The position numbers and the translations under genes are program-made. A model generated the notes under the pieces. The model searched no databases. It saw nothing but the letters and a program-made list of their open reading frames with translations, and was not told where the DNA came from. Source: Kribbella soli (GTDB lineage Bacteria; Actinomycetota; Actinomycetes; Propionibacteriales; Kribbellaceae). From it: DNA of 64,000 bases. This document shows, piece after piece, positions 43,086 through 51,583 of this stretch. The stretch lies in NCBI RefSeq assembly GCF_004331345.1, contig NZ_SJJZ01000001.1, positions 1,674,001 through 1,738,000 of the forward strand, given 5' to 3'. Positions within the stretch are counted from its first letter, which is position 1, and the number at the start of each line of letters is the position of its first letter.

Positions 43086-43720
43086 TAGCGCAGCTCTACC
43101 AGGTTGAAGCCGGAGGTGCGCTCTGGCTTGGCGGGGAGCGTGTAGCTCTCGCCGGGTTCGACGTAGGTGACGTCCGGGCTCGCCAGGTCCAGGTCGACGA
43201 CCAGGGCCGGGTAGGCGCCGGTGCGCCAGGTGTACGACTCGCCGGCCTCAGGGGTGACGTGCTGGACGCGTACGTCGTCCTCGTCGACGACCACCTTGGC
43301 GGGGATCTCACCGGCCTCTTCGAAGCTGGACTCGGCGGGGACGCCGGCAACGCCGAAGTACGGGTCGCCGGAGGCCTCCTCGCCGAGGTCGAGCACCTCG
43401 ATGAGGCGGTTGAGGTACAGCGCGTCGCCGTCGTTGGTGAGCATGTGCACCGGCGACACAGGCCGGTAGACCGAGCCGCCGACCGTCTCGCTCAGCTGTC
43501 GCGCCGGGCTGCCGTCCAGCCAGTCCATGTGGCAGGGCGAGGTCGAGAGGCACAGGACGACGTACGGGTTGTGGTGCAGGTGCCAGCCCTGGGCCTCGCC
43601 GGGCTGCAGCGACACCTCCCAGACGCGCACGCGTGAGTTCTTCAGCAGCACGCGGGTCCCGATCTCACCGAGCACGACCTCCGTGCCGTCAGGGGCGGTG
43701 ACAGTAGTACCGGCGGTCAT
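43064..43720 (-). CDS. Cupin-fold protein
   Basis: 218 aa. Conserved cupin pattern: RVRVWEVSLQPGEAQGWHLHHNPYVVLCLSTS with the two metal histidines, then YRPVSPVHMLTNDGDALYLNRLIEVLDLG; a second weaker beta-barrel half follows (VQHVTPEAGESYTWRTGAYPALVVDL). Likely a metal-dependent enzyme or sensor of unknown substrate. Its last 22 bp overlap the end of dhaM on the other strand, and it is ATGA-coupled to the GNAT gene. Confidence 0.82.
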   Translation of the reverse strand: MTAGTTVTAPDGTEVVLGEIGTRVLLKNSRVRVWEVSLQPGEAQGWHLHHNPYVVLCLSTSPCHMDWLDGSPARQLSETVGGSVYRPVSPVHMLTNDGDALYLNRLIEVLDLGEEASGDPYFGVAGVPAESSFEEAGEIPAKVVVDEDDVRVQHVTPEAGESYTWRTGAYPALVVDLDLASPDVTYVEPGESYTLPAKPERTSGFNLVELRYYSSPRT

Positions 43721-44259
43721 GCAGTCTCCTCAATTGGTCGTTCCATCGCGACACCGGCGAGCGTGGTGCCGTCCGGCATCGGTAGCTGGGCGGGCTCCAC
43801 CTCGGTGAAGCCAAAAGCCTTGTAGAGCGGTACGCCGGGCAGCGTCGACATGAGTGCGAGGCGGGTGAACCCCTCCGCCCGCGCTGCGTCGGTGCAAGCG
43901 GTCAGGATCGCCCGGCCGAGTCCACGCCGCGTCCAGTCCGCGCGGACGAACATCGCCCTGATCCGGGCCGGCTCGGTCGCCGGGTCGAGCAGCCGTTCGT
44001 CCGCTCCCGCCGTACTCGCATTGAACAGCTTGTTCCGCCTGCTCCACCCACCACAGGCGACGACCTCACGACCCGCCTCCAGCACGTAGTAGGTGCCGTC
44101 GTCGATCAGTGCGGTGTCCAGCGTGGTGATGTGCTCGGCCGCGCTGGCTGTCTGTACGGCGTCGTAGTACGCCGGGAACTGCGTCTCCACCGCAGCCCGA
44201 GCCAACCCGGCCACCGCAGGCCCGTCGGCCGCCACCGCCAACCGCAATACAGCGTCCAC
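43717..44259 (-). CDS. GNAT-family N-acetyltransferase
   Basis: 180 aa from GTG 44259. GNAT core: TYYVLEAGREVVACGGW, RIRAMFVRADWTRRGLGRAILTACTDAARAEGF (acetyl-CoA loop RRGLGR) and PLYKAFGFTEVEP. TAGCCT lies 6 nt before GTG 44259 and abuts GTG 44265, which favours 44259 as a leaderless start. Substrate unknown; translationally coupled to the cupin gene. Confidence 0.85.
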   Translation of the reverse strand: MDAVLRLAVAADGPAVAGLARAAVETQFPAYYDAVQTASAAEHITTLDTALIDDGTYYVLEAGREVVACGGWSRRNKLFNASTAGADERLLDPATEPARIRAMFVRADWTRRGLGRAILTACTDAARAEGFTRLALMSTLPGVPLYKAFGFTEVEPAQLPMPDGTTLAGVAMERPIEETA

Positions 44260-44265
44260 ACCCAC

Positions 44266-44271
44266 AGGCTA
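44266..44271 (-). promoter_or_regulatory. -10 element of a leaderless GNAT transcript
   Basis: TAGCCT (minus strand) in the 8-bp gap after the upstream membrane-protein gene. The expected start point coincides with GTG 44259. Confidence 0.5.
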
Positions 44272-44273
44272 GT

Positions 44274-45053
44274 TCACTCCGAACGGCGCTTCTTGGCCCA
44301 GTCTCGATACGCCAAGAACATGTTGCCTGCCGTCACCACGAGGAGAACCAGCAGCAAGACTGCACTGGGGTTCGTCAGGATGATGACGCCTGCGAACAGC
44401 AGCCCGGCGGCGAGGATCTTCGCCAGGCTCACGACCAACTCGCGGTCCGTCCGTGCCGGCGCAGCCGCGAACTTCGCCGCAGGCTCCGGACGGGGCTGTG
44501 GACGTCGCCGCACCGCAGCTGCTGCAGAACTCGGTACTCCAGACACTGGCTGACGTCGCCTGCCGCTTCCGCCGAACTTCCAGGCCAAGGCACCGACGGC
44601 AACGATGACGAACAGCACCGCAGTGGACAGATCCGCCTGCCCGGACACGATGGACCCACCGATGAACAAGCCCACGATCAGAACCGGCAGCAGCATCCAG
44701 CCGATCAGCGTCCACCCTGCCCGCCGTGCCTCCCTCGGGTCCGACTGGGGTTGCCGGGGCCGGATCGTTTCGGCCACGGTCGCTGCGAAGAGCTTTCCCA
44801 TGGTTCTGAGTGGCGAGTTGGTGAGGTCCAGCATCACGCCCAGGCGGCCGGTGCCGGCCTCGGTCAGTTCGTAGTCGTCGGGGCCGTCGTCCTGCAGGCG
44901 CCGTACGACGAACCCCTCACGGATCAGCGTGTCCAGGGAGGCCTGGACCCGTTGGTTGCTCGCACCGGTACGGCGGACCAGCTCCGCCTGGGTCAACGGC
45001 GCGAACCGTAGGTGCTCCAGGAGCATGTGCTCCAACGCCGGATCGTTCCCCAC
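44274..45053 (-). CDS. Winged-helix protein with membrane segments
   Basis: 259 aa from GTG 45053, with GAGGGGGG about 5 nt upstream. Residues 1-75 form a winged helix (PLTQAELVRRTGASNQRVQASLDTLIREGFVVRRLQDDGPDDYELTEAG). Two membrane segments follow (WTLIGWMLLPVLIVGLFIGGSIV and TAVLFVIVAVGALAWKFG), a Pro/Arg/Ala-rich loop, then two more near the C-terminus. A DNA-binding-like domain tied to the membrane suggests a one-component sensor, but the wing could also be a protein-interaction module. Confidence 0.7.
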   Translation of the reverse strand: MGNDPALEHMLLEHLRFAPLTQAELVRRTGASNQRVQASLDTLIREGFVVRRLQDDGPDDYELTEAGTGRLGVMLDLTNSPLRTMGKLFAATVAETIRPRQPQSDPREARRAGWTLIGWMLLPVLIVGLFIGGSIVSGQADLSTAVLFVIVAVGALAWKFGGSGRRRQPVSGVPSSAAAAVRRRPQPRPEPAAKFAAAPARTDRELVVSLAKILAAGLLFAGVIILTNPSAVLLLVLLVVTAGNMFLAYRDWAKKRRSE

Positions 45054-45187
45054 AGGTTCCCCCCTCGACTGGCCCCAGCCTGATTCTCTCAGGTACTCGT
45101 GGTCATCGAACCCACACAGAAAGCTGCAGGAAGCTGCAATCTCGGTGCGGTGAAATGGGTGGACGGGCTGGTGGACATCTACCGGGT

Positions 45188-45814
45188 ATGACGCTGATAC
45201 CGATCGAGGCTCGGAGTGGGCCGGTGAGTGAGGGAGTCGTGCACGACCCACCACCAAATGCGCGCCGGGAGCGGTTCGAGCAGGTCTTCGCGACGCATCG
45301 GGAGGCGGTGCTCGGGTACCTGCGCCGCCGGACCGACAGCGGCCACGACGCGGCCGACCTGCTCGCCGACACGTTCCTGGTCGCCTGGCGCCGGCTGGAC
45401 GACGTACCGCTCGACCCACAGACCAGACCATGGCTGTACGGCGTAGCGCGCCGGGTACTCGCCAACCACCGCCGCGGTGAGGGCCGCCGGCACGCATTGG
45501 CGACCAAGCTCCGTGGCGAGCTCAGCGACGCCGAACCGGCACACCCGCTGCTGGAGGACACTCCCGCGGCACGTGCCTTCCGCGCATTGCCGGAACAGGA
45601 CCGGGAACTGCTGTCGCTGGTCGCGTGGGAGGAGCTCGACACGGGCCAGATAGCCACAGTCCTCGGCATCTCACGCAACGCCGTACGCATCAGGCTGCAC
45701 CGCGCCCGGAAGCGGTTCGCCAAGTTGCTCACCGCCCCACTCGCGAACCGCATCGTGGTCGCTCTCAGCACTGAGTCCACCCTGAAAGAAGGGGTTTCCC
45801 ATGAAGACGCATGA
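45188..45814 (+). CDS. ECF-type sigma factor (second in window)
   Basis: 208 aa from ATG 45188; a later GTG is possible. Region 2: FEQVFATHREAVLGYLRRRTDSGHDAADLLADTFLVAWRRLDDVPLDPQTRPWLYGVARRVLANHRRGE. Region 4: LLSLVAWEELDTGQIATVLGISRNAVRIRLHRARKRFAKLL. The 3' end overlaps the start of a membrane protein gene by 14 bp, the classic arrangement with a membrane partner or anti-sigma. Confidence 0.87.
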   Translation: MTLIPIEARSGPVSEGVVHDPPPNARRERFEQVFATHREAVLGYLRRRTDSGHDAADLLADTFLVAWRRLDDVPLDPQTRPWLYGVARRVLANHRRGEGRRHALATKLRGELSDAEPAHPLLEDTPAARAFRALPEQDRELLSLVAWEELDTGQIATVLGISRNAVRIRLHRARKRFAKLLTAPLANRIVVALSTESTLKEGVSHEDA

Positions 45815-46634
45815 CATCGACGCCGCTGTCCGCGGCCTCAACCCGCACCAGTCCACTGACAGCGTCTCGGACAACGCCTGGAGTGACCTTGCGGACGCCG
45901 TCACCACAGACGAGTCGGCTCCGGTAGTACGGCCCCTACGCCGCTCACAGCCCCGCCGGCTCGTGCTGGCCGCCGCCTGCACGTTGCTGATCGGCGGTGT
46001 GGTCGCGGCGACCGTGGTCAACCGCCCGGACCAGAACCAGCCGCAGGCGCTGTCGTTCACCGAACGCGGCGACAAGCTGATCGTTCGGGTGGTCGACCCG
46101 AACGCGGACCCGAAGCGCTACAACGCCGAGTTCAGGAAGATGGGCCTGGACGTGACGGTCCTGAGCGTCCCGGTGAGCCCGCCGTGGGTCGGCAGGATGA
46201 TCAGCTTCAGCGGGCGCAACGACAAGGACATGGGCCAGCTCAGAATGCTGGAGCCGGGCGAGCAGTGCAACGGAACGCTGAACGCCTCGGACCCGGGCTG
46301 CCAGGAGGGTGTCGAGCTGCCGAAGAACTACGACGGCAAGACCGAGATCCAGTTCGGCCGCGTGGCGAAGCAGGGCGAGCTCTACGTCCACACCTCGTCG
46401 TCGGCGACGGACAAGGGTGAGGTGCTGGCCGGGCTGACGGTGAAGAACAAGACCATCGATCAGGTGCTGCCGCTGGTCAGGTCCCGCGGTGTCCGCGAGA
46501 TCGAGTACCTGACCAGCGACGGCCCCAACCACGAGTCGGTGAAGTCCCCGCCCGGCAACTGGTACGTCGACGACGCCTCCGCGTTCGCCGAGGGCGAGGT
46601 CTCCTTGTTCGTCAGCCCGACGCCCGTCAAGTAG
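45801..46634 (+). CDS. Membrane partner of the ECF sigma factor (possible anti-sigma)
   Basis: 277 aa; RBS GAAGGGG before ATG 45801, inside the sigma gene. Cytoplasmic N-terminus of about 55 residues, one membrane segment (RRLVLAAACTLLIGGVVAATVV), then an extracellular domain of about 200 residues with a likely disulphide (EQCNGTLNASDPGCQEG). The N-terminus lacks an obvious zinc-binding HXXXCXXC anti-sigma motif. Anti-sigma or sensor role is inferred from overlap only. Its stop overlaps the convergent GH127 gene by 8 bp. Confidence 0.75.
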   Translation: MKTHDIDAAVRGLNPHQSTDSVSDNAWSDLADAVTTDESAPVVRPLRRSQPRRLVLAAACTLLIGGVVAATVVNRPDQNQPQALSFTERGDKLIVRVVDPNADPKRYNAEFRKMGLDVTVLSVPVSPPWVGRMISFSGRNDKDMGQLRMLEPGEQCNGTLNASDPGCQEGVELPKNYDGKTEIQFGRVAKQGELYVHTSSSATDKGEVLAGLTVKNKTIDQVLPLVRSRGVREIEYLTSDGPNHESVKSPPGNWYVDDASAFAEGEVSLFVSPTPVK

Positions 46635-49056
46635 CTAGGAGCTGGAGCAAGCCTCCGGAGTACGTCGGACGCAGTACGGCCTCCACCCGGACGTACTGCG
46701 TCCGCATCGGTGTGAAGGTCGTCGTGTTGAGCCGGTCCACCGCCACGTCGTACGGCGTGGTGTTCTGGACCGGCTGCCACGTCTCACCGTCCAGCCACAG
46801 CACCTGCCAGGACTGCGGGACACGACACTGACCGGAGCCTGTGTCGTCGAACCAGTACGCCGAAACCTCGGACAGCTCCCGTACCGAGCGTAGGTCGTAC
46901 TCGATCCATTCCGTCGTACCGCGGCGGTCCCACCAGGTGAAGCGCGGAATCGACGTGTCTGCAGAGGATTCCGGCGTACGGCCGGAATCTGGTGCCTCGA
47001 GCGAGTCACCGTCGTTCACGTGGGACGCGGTGATCCTGGTGCGGTAGCTCCACTCCTTGCCGTCTGCAGCGACCTGTGGGAACGACGTGACCCGCAGGCG
47101 GGCCGCACCCATCGGTATGAGGGTCACGGTCTCCACAGGTTCGTCTGACTGCGCTGGCCCCGGCTGGAGCAGTCCGACCACGTCCTCGGTGTCTGTCTCC
47201 CACTGCGGGATCCGCCGGGCCAGTGTGGTCAGTGCGAGCGGCACTCCGTCCGTGGTGAACGGGTTGTCGCCCGCCTCCCGTCGTACGACGTCGAAGGACG
47301 CGTCAGCGACCAGACCGTAGTTCCACGGCGATTCCGTGTAGACCGAGAGCTCCGGCCACTCGTCGGTACCGCCGATGCGCTCGTAGCGTTCGTCGATCTG
47401 CAGCGAGTAGGTCAGCGGGCCGCGATCGACCGACACCGAGTGCTGGTTGTCGTCCCACACCCGCGTCGTGGTGCGCATCGGCAGTGTGAGCTCGACGCGA
47501 TCACCTGTGTGCCAGGTGCGGTCCAGCTTCATCCAGTCACCAGACGTCTGCACCGTCTGTCCGTTGACCTTCACCGTGACGTCCTGCGCCCATCCAGGAC
47601 GCCTTAGGTAGAAGGGGAATCGGACCGGTCGCTGCGTCTGCACCGTGAACGCAATGGTGTCCGAGAACGGGTACTCCGTGTCCTGGACGACACTGACCGT
47701 CTCACCCGCTCCGACCGTCGCAGTCACCTTGCTGGCGGCGTACATCGACGCAGCGAGGCCGTTGTCCGTAGTGGCCAGCCAGAGCTCCTGCACGTAGTAC
47801 GGCCAGCCCATGCCGTAGTTGTGCGGGCAGCAGCGGTACTGGTGTACGCCGTACTTGAAGGACTGCATCGCGAACGGGTTCTGGAACTGCCCGTGCTTCC
47901 GCCGGTCGTCGAGCTGCACGCTGTTGGCACAGGTGATGTAGTGCATGACCTGCTGCTGCGGGTCGTACGACGCCGGCAGCGAGTTGAACGCCAGCTCCTC
48001 ACATCTGTCCGTCCACGCGACGTCACCGGTGAAGCGGGTGAGCAGCTCGCAGCTGTGCATCAACTCGACGATCCCGCACGTCTCGAACCCCTGACGCGGG
48101 TCACCGAACCCGGGTCGCGAGTTCTCGTCCCCAGCGAATCCACCACCTGGGAACTGGCCGTACAGCCCCATGACCGTCGCATAGTTCCGGTACGTCGCTT
48201 CTCGATGCTTGGCGTCTCCGGACAGCAGCCAGTACTGCAACGGCTCCCGGAAACCCTGCGCCAGGTTGACGTTGTGCCAGTTGGGAATGCCGTTGACGTA
48301 GTCCGCGGACCCGCTGTGCATCTTCGTCACCAGGTCGAGCAGCCACTGCTCCCCGGTGCGGTTGTAGAGCCAGTACGCGCTGTCGATGTTGTCGCCCCAG
48401 CGGAACGCACCCCACGACCGGTTGAACACCTCCGGCGGCTGCGTGTTCTGGAACCGCAGGTACTTCGTCATGAACGGAATGACCCGCTCGTCACCGGAGT
48501 ACTCGTACCAGGACCGGAACGCGGCCAGCAGCGGCATGCCCGGCCAGAAGTCCGGACCGTTCTCCAGGGAGGTCCGCAGCCGCTCCGGACCGAACCACCC
48601 GTCGGCCGCTTGTGTCGCGAGGATCCCGTCCATCCACCGCTGTGTCCGGGTCAGTACGCCGCTGTCTCCGGTGACGTACCCGAGGTCGCCGAAGCCACGG
48701 AGCCAGTACGGCAGCTCCTCCCAGGCTCCCAGCGCCGGGTCGACCCAGCCGTTGGTCTCGTAGACCAGGAAGTCCGAGATCTCGTCGTACCGGCCGCAGA
48801 GCCCGTCGACCTGCAGCGCGAGTTGCTGCGCGAGCCAGCCGCGCGGCTCGATCGCACCGGGCGGGAGTTTCTGGAACGGGACCGGCCGGAGCGGGGCGCG
48901 CTGCGGGACGTAGTGCCCGCCGCGGCCGGCCGGTGGTCCGGACGGTCGGGCGGCGTCGGCAGGGGCCGGGTCGATGGCAGTCACGACTGCCGCCGCGGCG
49001 AGGGAGACAGCAAGGAAGTCACGTCGGGGCATTCCTTCTGGAGTGGGTTCGGGCAT
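46627..49056 (-). CDS. Secreted GH127-family beta-L-arabinofuranosidase-like protein
   Basis: 809 aa from ATG 49056 (AAAGG 7 nt upstream). Tat signal MPRRDFLAVSLAAAAVV with AxA cleavage region. The alpha/alpha-barrel contains GFETCGIVELMHSCEL and YRCCPHNYGMGWPYYVQ, which supply the Glu, Cys and paired Cys that bind zinc and act as nucleophile in GH127. A C-terminal region of about 130 residues (IEYDLRSVRELSEVSAYWFDD, PQSWQVLWLDGETWQPV) looks like a discoidin-type sugar-binding domain. Likely releases L-arabinose from plant glycans; controlled by the divergent LacI gene. Confidence 0.88.
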   Translation of the reverse strand: MPEPTPEGMPRRDFLAVSLAAAAVVTAIDPAPADAARPSGPPAGRGGHYVPQRAPLRPVPFQKLPPGAIEPRGWLAQQLALQVDGLCGRYDEISDFLVYETNGWVDPALGAWEELPYWLRGFGDLGYVTGDSGVLTRTQRWMDGILATQAADGWFGPERLRTSLENGPDFWPGMPLLAAFRSWYEYSGDERVIPFMTKYLRFQNTQPPEVFNRSWGAFRWGDNIDSAYWLYNRTGEQWLLDLVTKMHSGSADYVNGIPNWHNVNLAQGFREPLQYWLLSGDAKHREATYRNYATVMGLYGQFPGGGFAGDENSRPGFGDPRQGFETCGIVELMHSCELLTRFTGDVAWTDRCEELAFNSLPASYDPQQQVMHYITCANSVQLDDRRKHGQFQNPFAMQSFKYGVHQYRCCPHNYGMGWPYYVQELWLATTDNGLAASMYAASKVTATVGAGETVSVVQDTEYPFSDTIAFTVQTQRPVRFPFYLRRPGWAQDVTVKVNGQTVQTSGDWMKLDRTWHTGDRVELTLPMRTTTRVWDDNQHSVSVDRGPLTYSLQIDERYERIGGTDEWPELSVYTESPWNYGLVADASFDVVRREAGDNPFTTDGVPLALTTLARRIPQWETDTEDVVGLLQPGPAQSDEPVETVTLIPMGAARLRVTSFPQVAADGKEWSYRTRITASHVNDGDSLEAPDSGRTPESSADTSIPRFTWWDRRGTTEWIEYDLRSVRELSEVSAYWFDDTGSGQCRVPQSWQVLWLDGETWQPVQNTTPYDVAVDRLNTTTFTPMRTQYVRVEAVLRPTYSGGLLQLLAT

Positions 49057-49121
49057 GGCGAGGCCTTTCGCGTGACGGGGGCGGACATCACTGTGACGGA
49101 AAGACCGCACACGTTTTCCGT

Positions 49122-49132
49122 CGTTGACAACG
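49122..49132. promoter_or_regulatory. Candidate LacI operator
   Basis: CGTTG-A-CAACG in the 175-bp gap between the divergent GH127 and LacI genes, with a CG-flanked core typical of LacI-family sites. Confidence 0.5.
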
Positions 49133-49231
49133 TAGGACTGACACCCGTGCCGGTCAAGATCAAACCGCAGGTCAGAAAGGTCTCCGAGTGGCTCCTGATA
49201 CGCTTCGCCGAACGACCGGAAGGAAACAGGA

Positions 49232-50215
49232 ATGAACAGGCCAGGCGTGCGGATGGTGGACGTCGCCGCGCTCGCCGGGGTGTCCGCCGGCACCGCGTCG
49301 AAGGCCCTCAGCAACACCGGCCAGCTGAGCCAGGAGACCAGGGACCGGGTACGCCGGGCCGCAGCGACGCTCGGGTTCACGCCCGATGCCCGTGGCCGCG
49401 CGCTCTCGTCCGGCCGGACGTACACCGTGGCGCTGCTGACCACCGACAGCTCGGGCCGCTTCAGCATCCCGATCATGCGCGGCGTCGAGGACGTGCTCAG
49501 CGCGGGCGAGCTGGCGACTGTCCTCTGTGACACCCGCGACGACCCGCTGCGCGAGCAGACCTACCTGCGTTCCCTTGTCGCGCGCGGCGTCGACGGCATC
49601 GTCGTCACCGGCCGCCGGACCGAGCCCCGGGCGCGCATCGACGTACCGCTGCCGGTTGTCTACGCGCTGGCCGCCTCGACCGACCCGGCGGACGCCTCGG
49701 TGATCGTCGACGACGCGGCCGGCGCCGCCGCCACCATCACCCACCTGCTCCGCCTCGGCCGCACTCGCATCGCCCACATCACCGGTCCCGCCCACCACCG
49801 CTCCGCCGCCGAACGCGCCCAAGCCGTCGCCACAACAGCGGGCACTGCTCTCTGCGGTGAGCCGCTCTACGGCGACTGGAGCGAACGCTGGGGCCGCCAA
49901 GCCACCGATCTGGTACTGCGTCAGCACCCGGACGCGATCAGCTGTGGCAGCGACCAGATCGCCCGCGGTGTCTGCGATCGCCTCCGCGAACTCGGCCACT
50001 CGGTACCCGAGGACATCGCGGTCACCGGCTACGACAACTGGCCCGTCATGGCGCTCGCCAGCCGCCCGCCCCTCACCAGCGTCGACCTCCGCCTGGAAGA
50101 TCTCGGCCGCCGCGCCGCCACGCTCCTACTGGAAGCAATCGCCGGCAAACCACACCACGGCGTACTGGAACTCCCCACGCAGCTGATCACGCGTGAGTCG
50201 ACCCTAGGAACCTGA
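49232..50215 (+). CDS. LacI-family regulator
   Basis: 327 aa; GGAAGGAAACAGGA before ATG 49232. HTH VRMVDVAALAGVSAGTASKALSNTGQLSQETRDRVRRAAATLGF, then a periplasmic-binding-protein-like sensor (GVDGIVVTGRR, DAISCGSDQIARGVCDRLRELGHSVPEDIAVTGYDNWPV). Divergent from the GH127 gene, so probably its repressor with an arabinose-type inducer. The 3' end overlaps the convergent DUF1707 gene by 12 bp. Confidence 0.92.
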   Translation: MNRPGVRMVDVAALAGVSAGTASKALSNTGQLSQETRDRVRRAAATLGFTPDARGRALSSGRTYTVALLTTDSSGRFSIPIMRGVEDVLSAGELATVLCDTRDDPLREQTYLRSLVARGVDGIVVTGRRTEPRARIDVPLPVVYALAASTDPADASVIVDDAAGAAATITHLLRLGRTRIAHITGPAHHRSAAERAQAVATTAGTALCGEPLYGDWSERWGRQATDLVLRQHPDAISCGSDQIARGVCDRLRELGHSVPEDIAVTGYDNWPVMALASRPPLTSVDLRLEDLGRRAATLLLEAIAGKPHHGVLELPTQLITRESTLGT

Positions 50216-50686
50216 CTCCCGCCGCGGCTTAGAGGCCCACCGATACGCGTACGCGACCCAAACCACCGCGGGTACGCCGAAGATCGCCGCCGCGATCTCC
50301 CGCCCGAACACCAGGAACAACAACCCCGCCAGCACGAACGGCACCGCCAACCACACGGCTCCAGCGAACGCGGCCCACCGCCACTTCCCCGGCTTCCGCG
50401 CCGGCGGCGTGTACAACGAGGACACCGGCAACCCAGCCAAGGCGGGCTCCAACTCCCCATGCGTCGCCGCGGTGTTCAGCAGGTCGACCCGCCGATGCAA
50501 CTCGCCTTCGTCCAACCGCCCGATCGCGAACTGCTCGGCCAACTCGTCCGAGACGACCCGCCGATCCTCGTCGGTCAATCGGATCGTGGCCATCCGCCGC
50601 CGAGCCGCCACGACCCGAGCTTCCTGCCCCGCAGCCGCAGCCATCCCCACCAGATCGGACGGCTTCACCGGTCGCCGCTCCGCCAT
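50204..50686 (-). CDS. DUF1707-type membrane protein
   Basis: 160 aa from ATG 50686. The central motif IRLTDEDRRVVSDELAEQFAIGRLDEGELHRRVDLLNTAATHGELEPALAGLP is the DUF1707 (SHOCT-like) module common in actinobacteria. It is followed by two membrane segments (WRWAAFAGAVWLAVPFVLAGLLFLVFG and IFGVPAVVWVAYAYRWA). The N-terminal 35 residues are an extra basic extension. Function unknown. Confidence 0.85.
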   Translation of the reverse strand: MAERRPVKPSDLVGMAAAAGQEARVVAARRRMATIRLTDEDRRVVSDELAEQFAIGRLDEGELHRRVDLLNTAATHGELEPALAGLPVSSLYTPPARKPGKWRWAAFAGAVWLAVPFVLAGLLFLVFGREIAAAIFGVPAVVWVAYAYRWASKPRRESGS

Positions 50687-50884
50687 CCGCCTCACCTCAC
50701 ACTCGTCCCTCCGAGTGTGCCAGACGTCCCGGAAGGCGTCTTCTGACGCCGCATCGGGCGCACTTGGTTGCCGGGTCCGGCAGAGACGCTGATCACAGAT
50801 CCGGCACTCAACGTCGCGGCGCCACCGAGTCATCTCTGATCTCGACGGGCCGAACGGAGCCCCTTGACGATGGAGACGAGAACC

Positions 50885-51517
50885 ATGAAGAAGACCCTCA
50901 CCGCTCGCGTTCTGGCCGGCGCTGCGATCATCGGCGCCGCGGCGCTGGTCCTCGGGATCGCGCCGAGCGATGCCGCCGTTCCGGCCCGGACCGCCGCCGT
51001 CACCGCGCACGCCAAGCCGGCGCTCAAGCCGGCGAGCCTGCACTTCAGCTACAAGTGCTGGGGCCGCGGGAGCCACTGCAACGTCGCGGTCTACGCGCCG
51101 ACGGGCTGGAAGTTCACCCAGCTCAGCCGGGAGCAGGCGAAGTTCACCGACAGCTCGAACACGTGGATGCTGCGCGTGAACGGCGGCCTCGGCGGCAAGG
51201 TCAGCACGAGCCGCGCCGCCGACCAGCGGGTCCACGCCCTGCACGGCGTCGCCGGCTTCAAGCTGAAGTACCGCGGCAACGGCAGCACGCCGTCGAAGGT
51301 CGGCTGGGACGCGCCGCGCGTCGCCTACACGCAGATCACCTACACCTACCGCGACGGCGCCCGCGGTCAGCGGTGGGTCGCCACCCGCTTCGTCGACACC
51401 TACGAGAACGGCCGCCGCGCGTACATCGAGATCACGGTCGCCGGTCGTCCCCAGGACCAGGCCGGACTCACCAAGGTGCTGACCGAGGCGACCCAGCGGG
51501 TGGCGCTGGTCGGCTGA
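50885..51517 (+). CDS. Secreted protein with PsbP/LpqN-like domain (paralogue 3)
   Basis: 210 aa from ATG 50885 (GGAG 9 nt upstream). Sec signal MKKTLTARVLAGAAIIGAAALVLG with AxA-like site. The mature domain carries CNVAVYAPTGWKFTQLSRE, AYTQITYTYRDG, and RWVATRFVDTYENGRRAYIEITVAGRPQDQAGLTKVLTEATQRV. This follows the same strand-GW and RPQD/LPQD-helix plan as the proteins at 32.6 and 33.4 kb. It lacks the Ser/Thr/Pro linker and membrane anchor, so it is probably released. Function unknown. Confidence 0.75.
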   Translation: MKKTLTARVLAGAAIIGAAALVLGIAPSDAAVPARTAAVTAHAKPALKPASLHFSYKCWGRGSHCNVAVYAPTGWKFTQLSREQAKFTDSSNTWMLRVNGGLGGKVSTSRAADQRVHALHGVAGFKLKYRGNGSTPSKVGWDAPRVAYTQITYTYRDGARGQRWVATRFVDTYENGRRAYIEITVAGRPQDQAGLTKVLTEATQRVALVG

Positions 51518-51545
51518 CATCCGCACCGCAGCGAACCACGGACAG

Positions 51546-51576
51546 GTGACCCGGGCACCAGCGGCGCCCGGGTCAC
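51546..51576. terminator. Bidirectional hairpin terminator
   Basis: GTGACCCGGGC and GCCCGGGTCAC, 11-bp perfect arms around a 9-nt loop, between the convergent paralogue-3 and purL genes. Confidence 0.85.
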
Positions 51577-51583
51577 ACAACCG

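Noticed and set aside
50735..50750. GGCGTC-N4-GACGCC as a terminator
   Set aside because: A 6-bp stem is common by chance at this GC content, and it lies upstream of genes on both sides rather than downstream of one.
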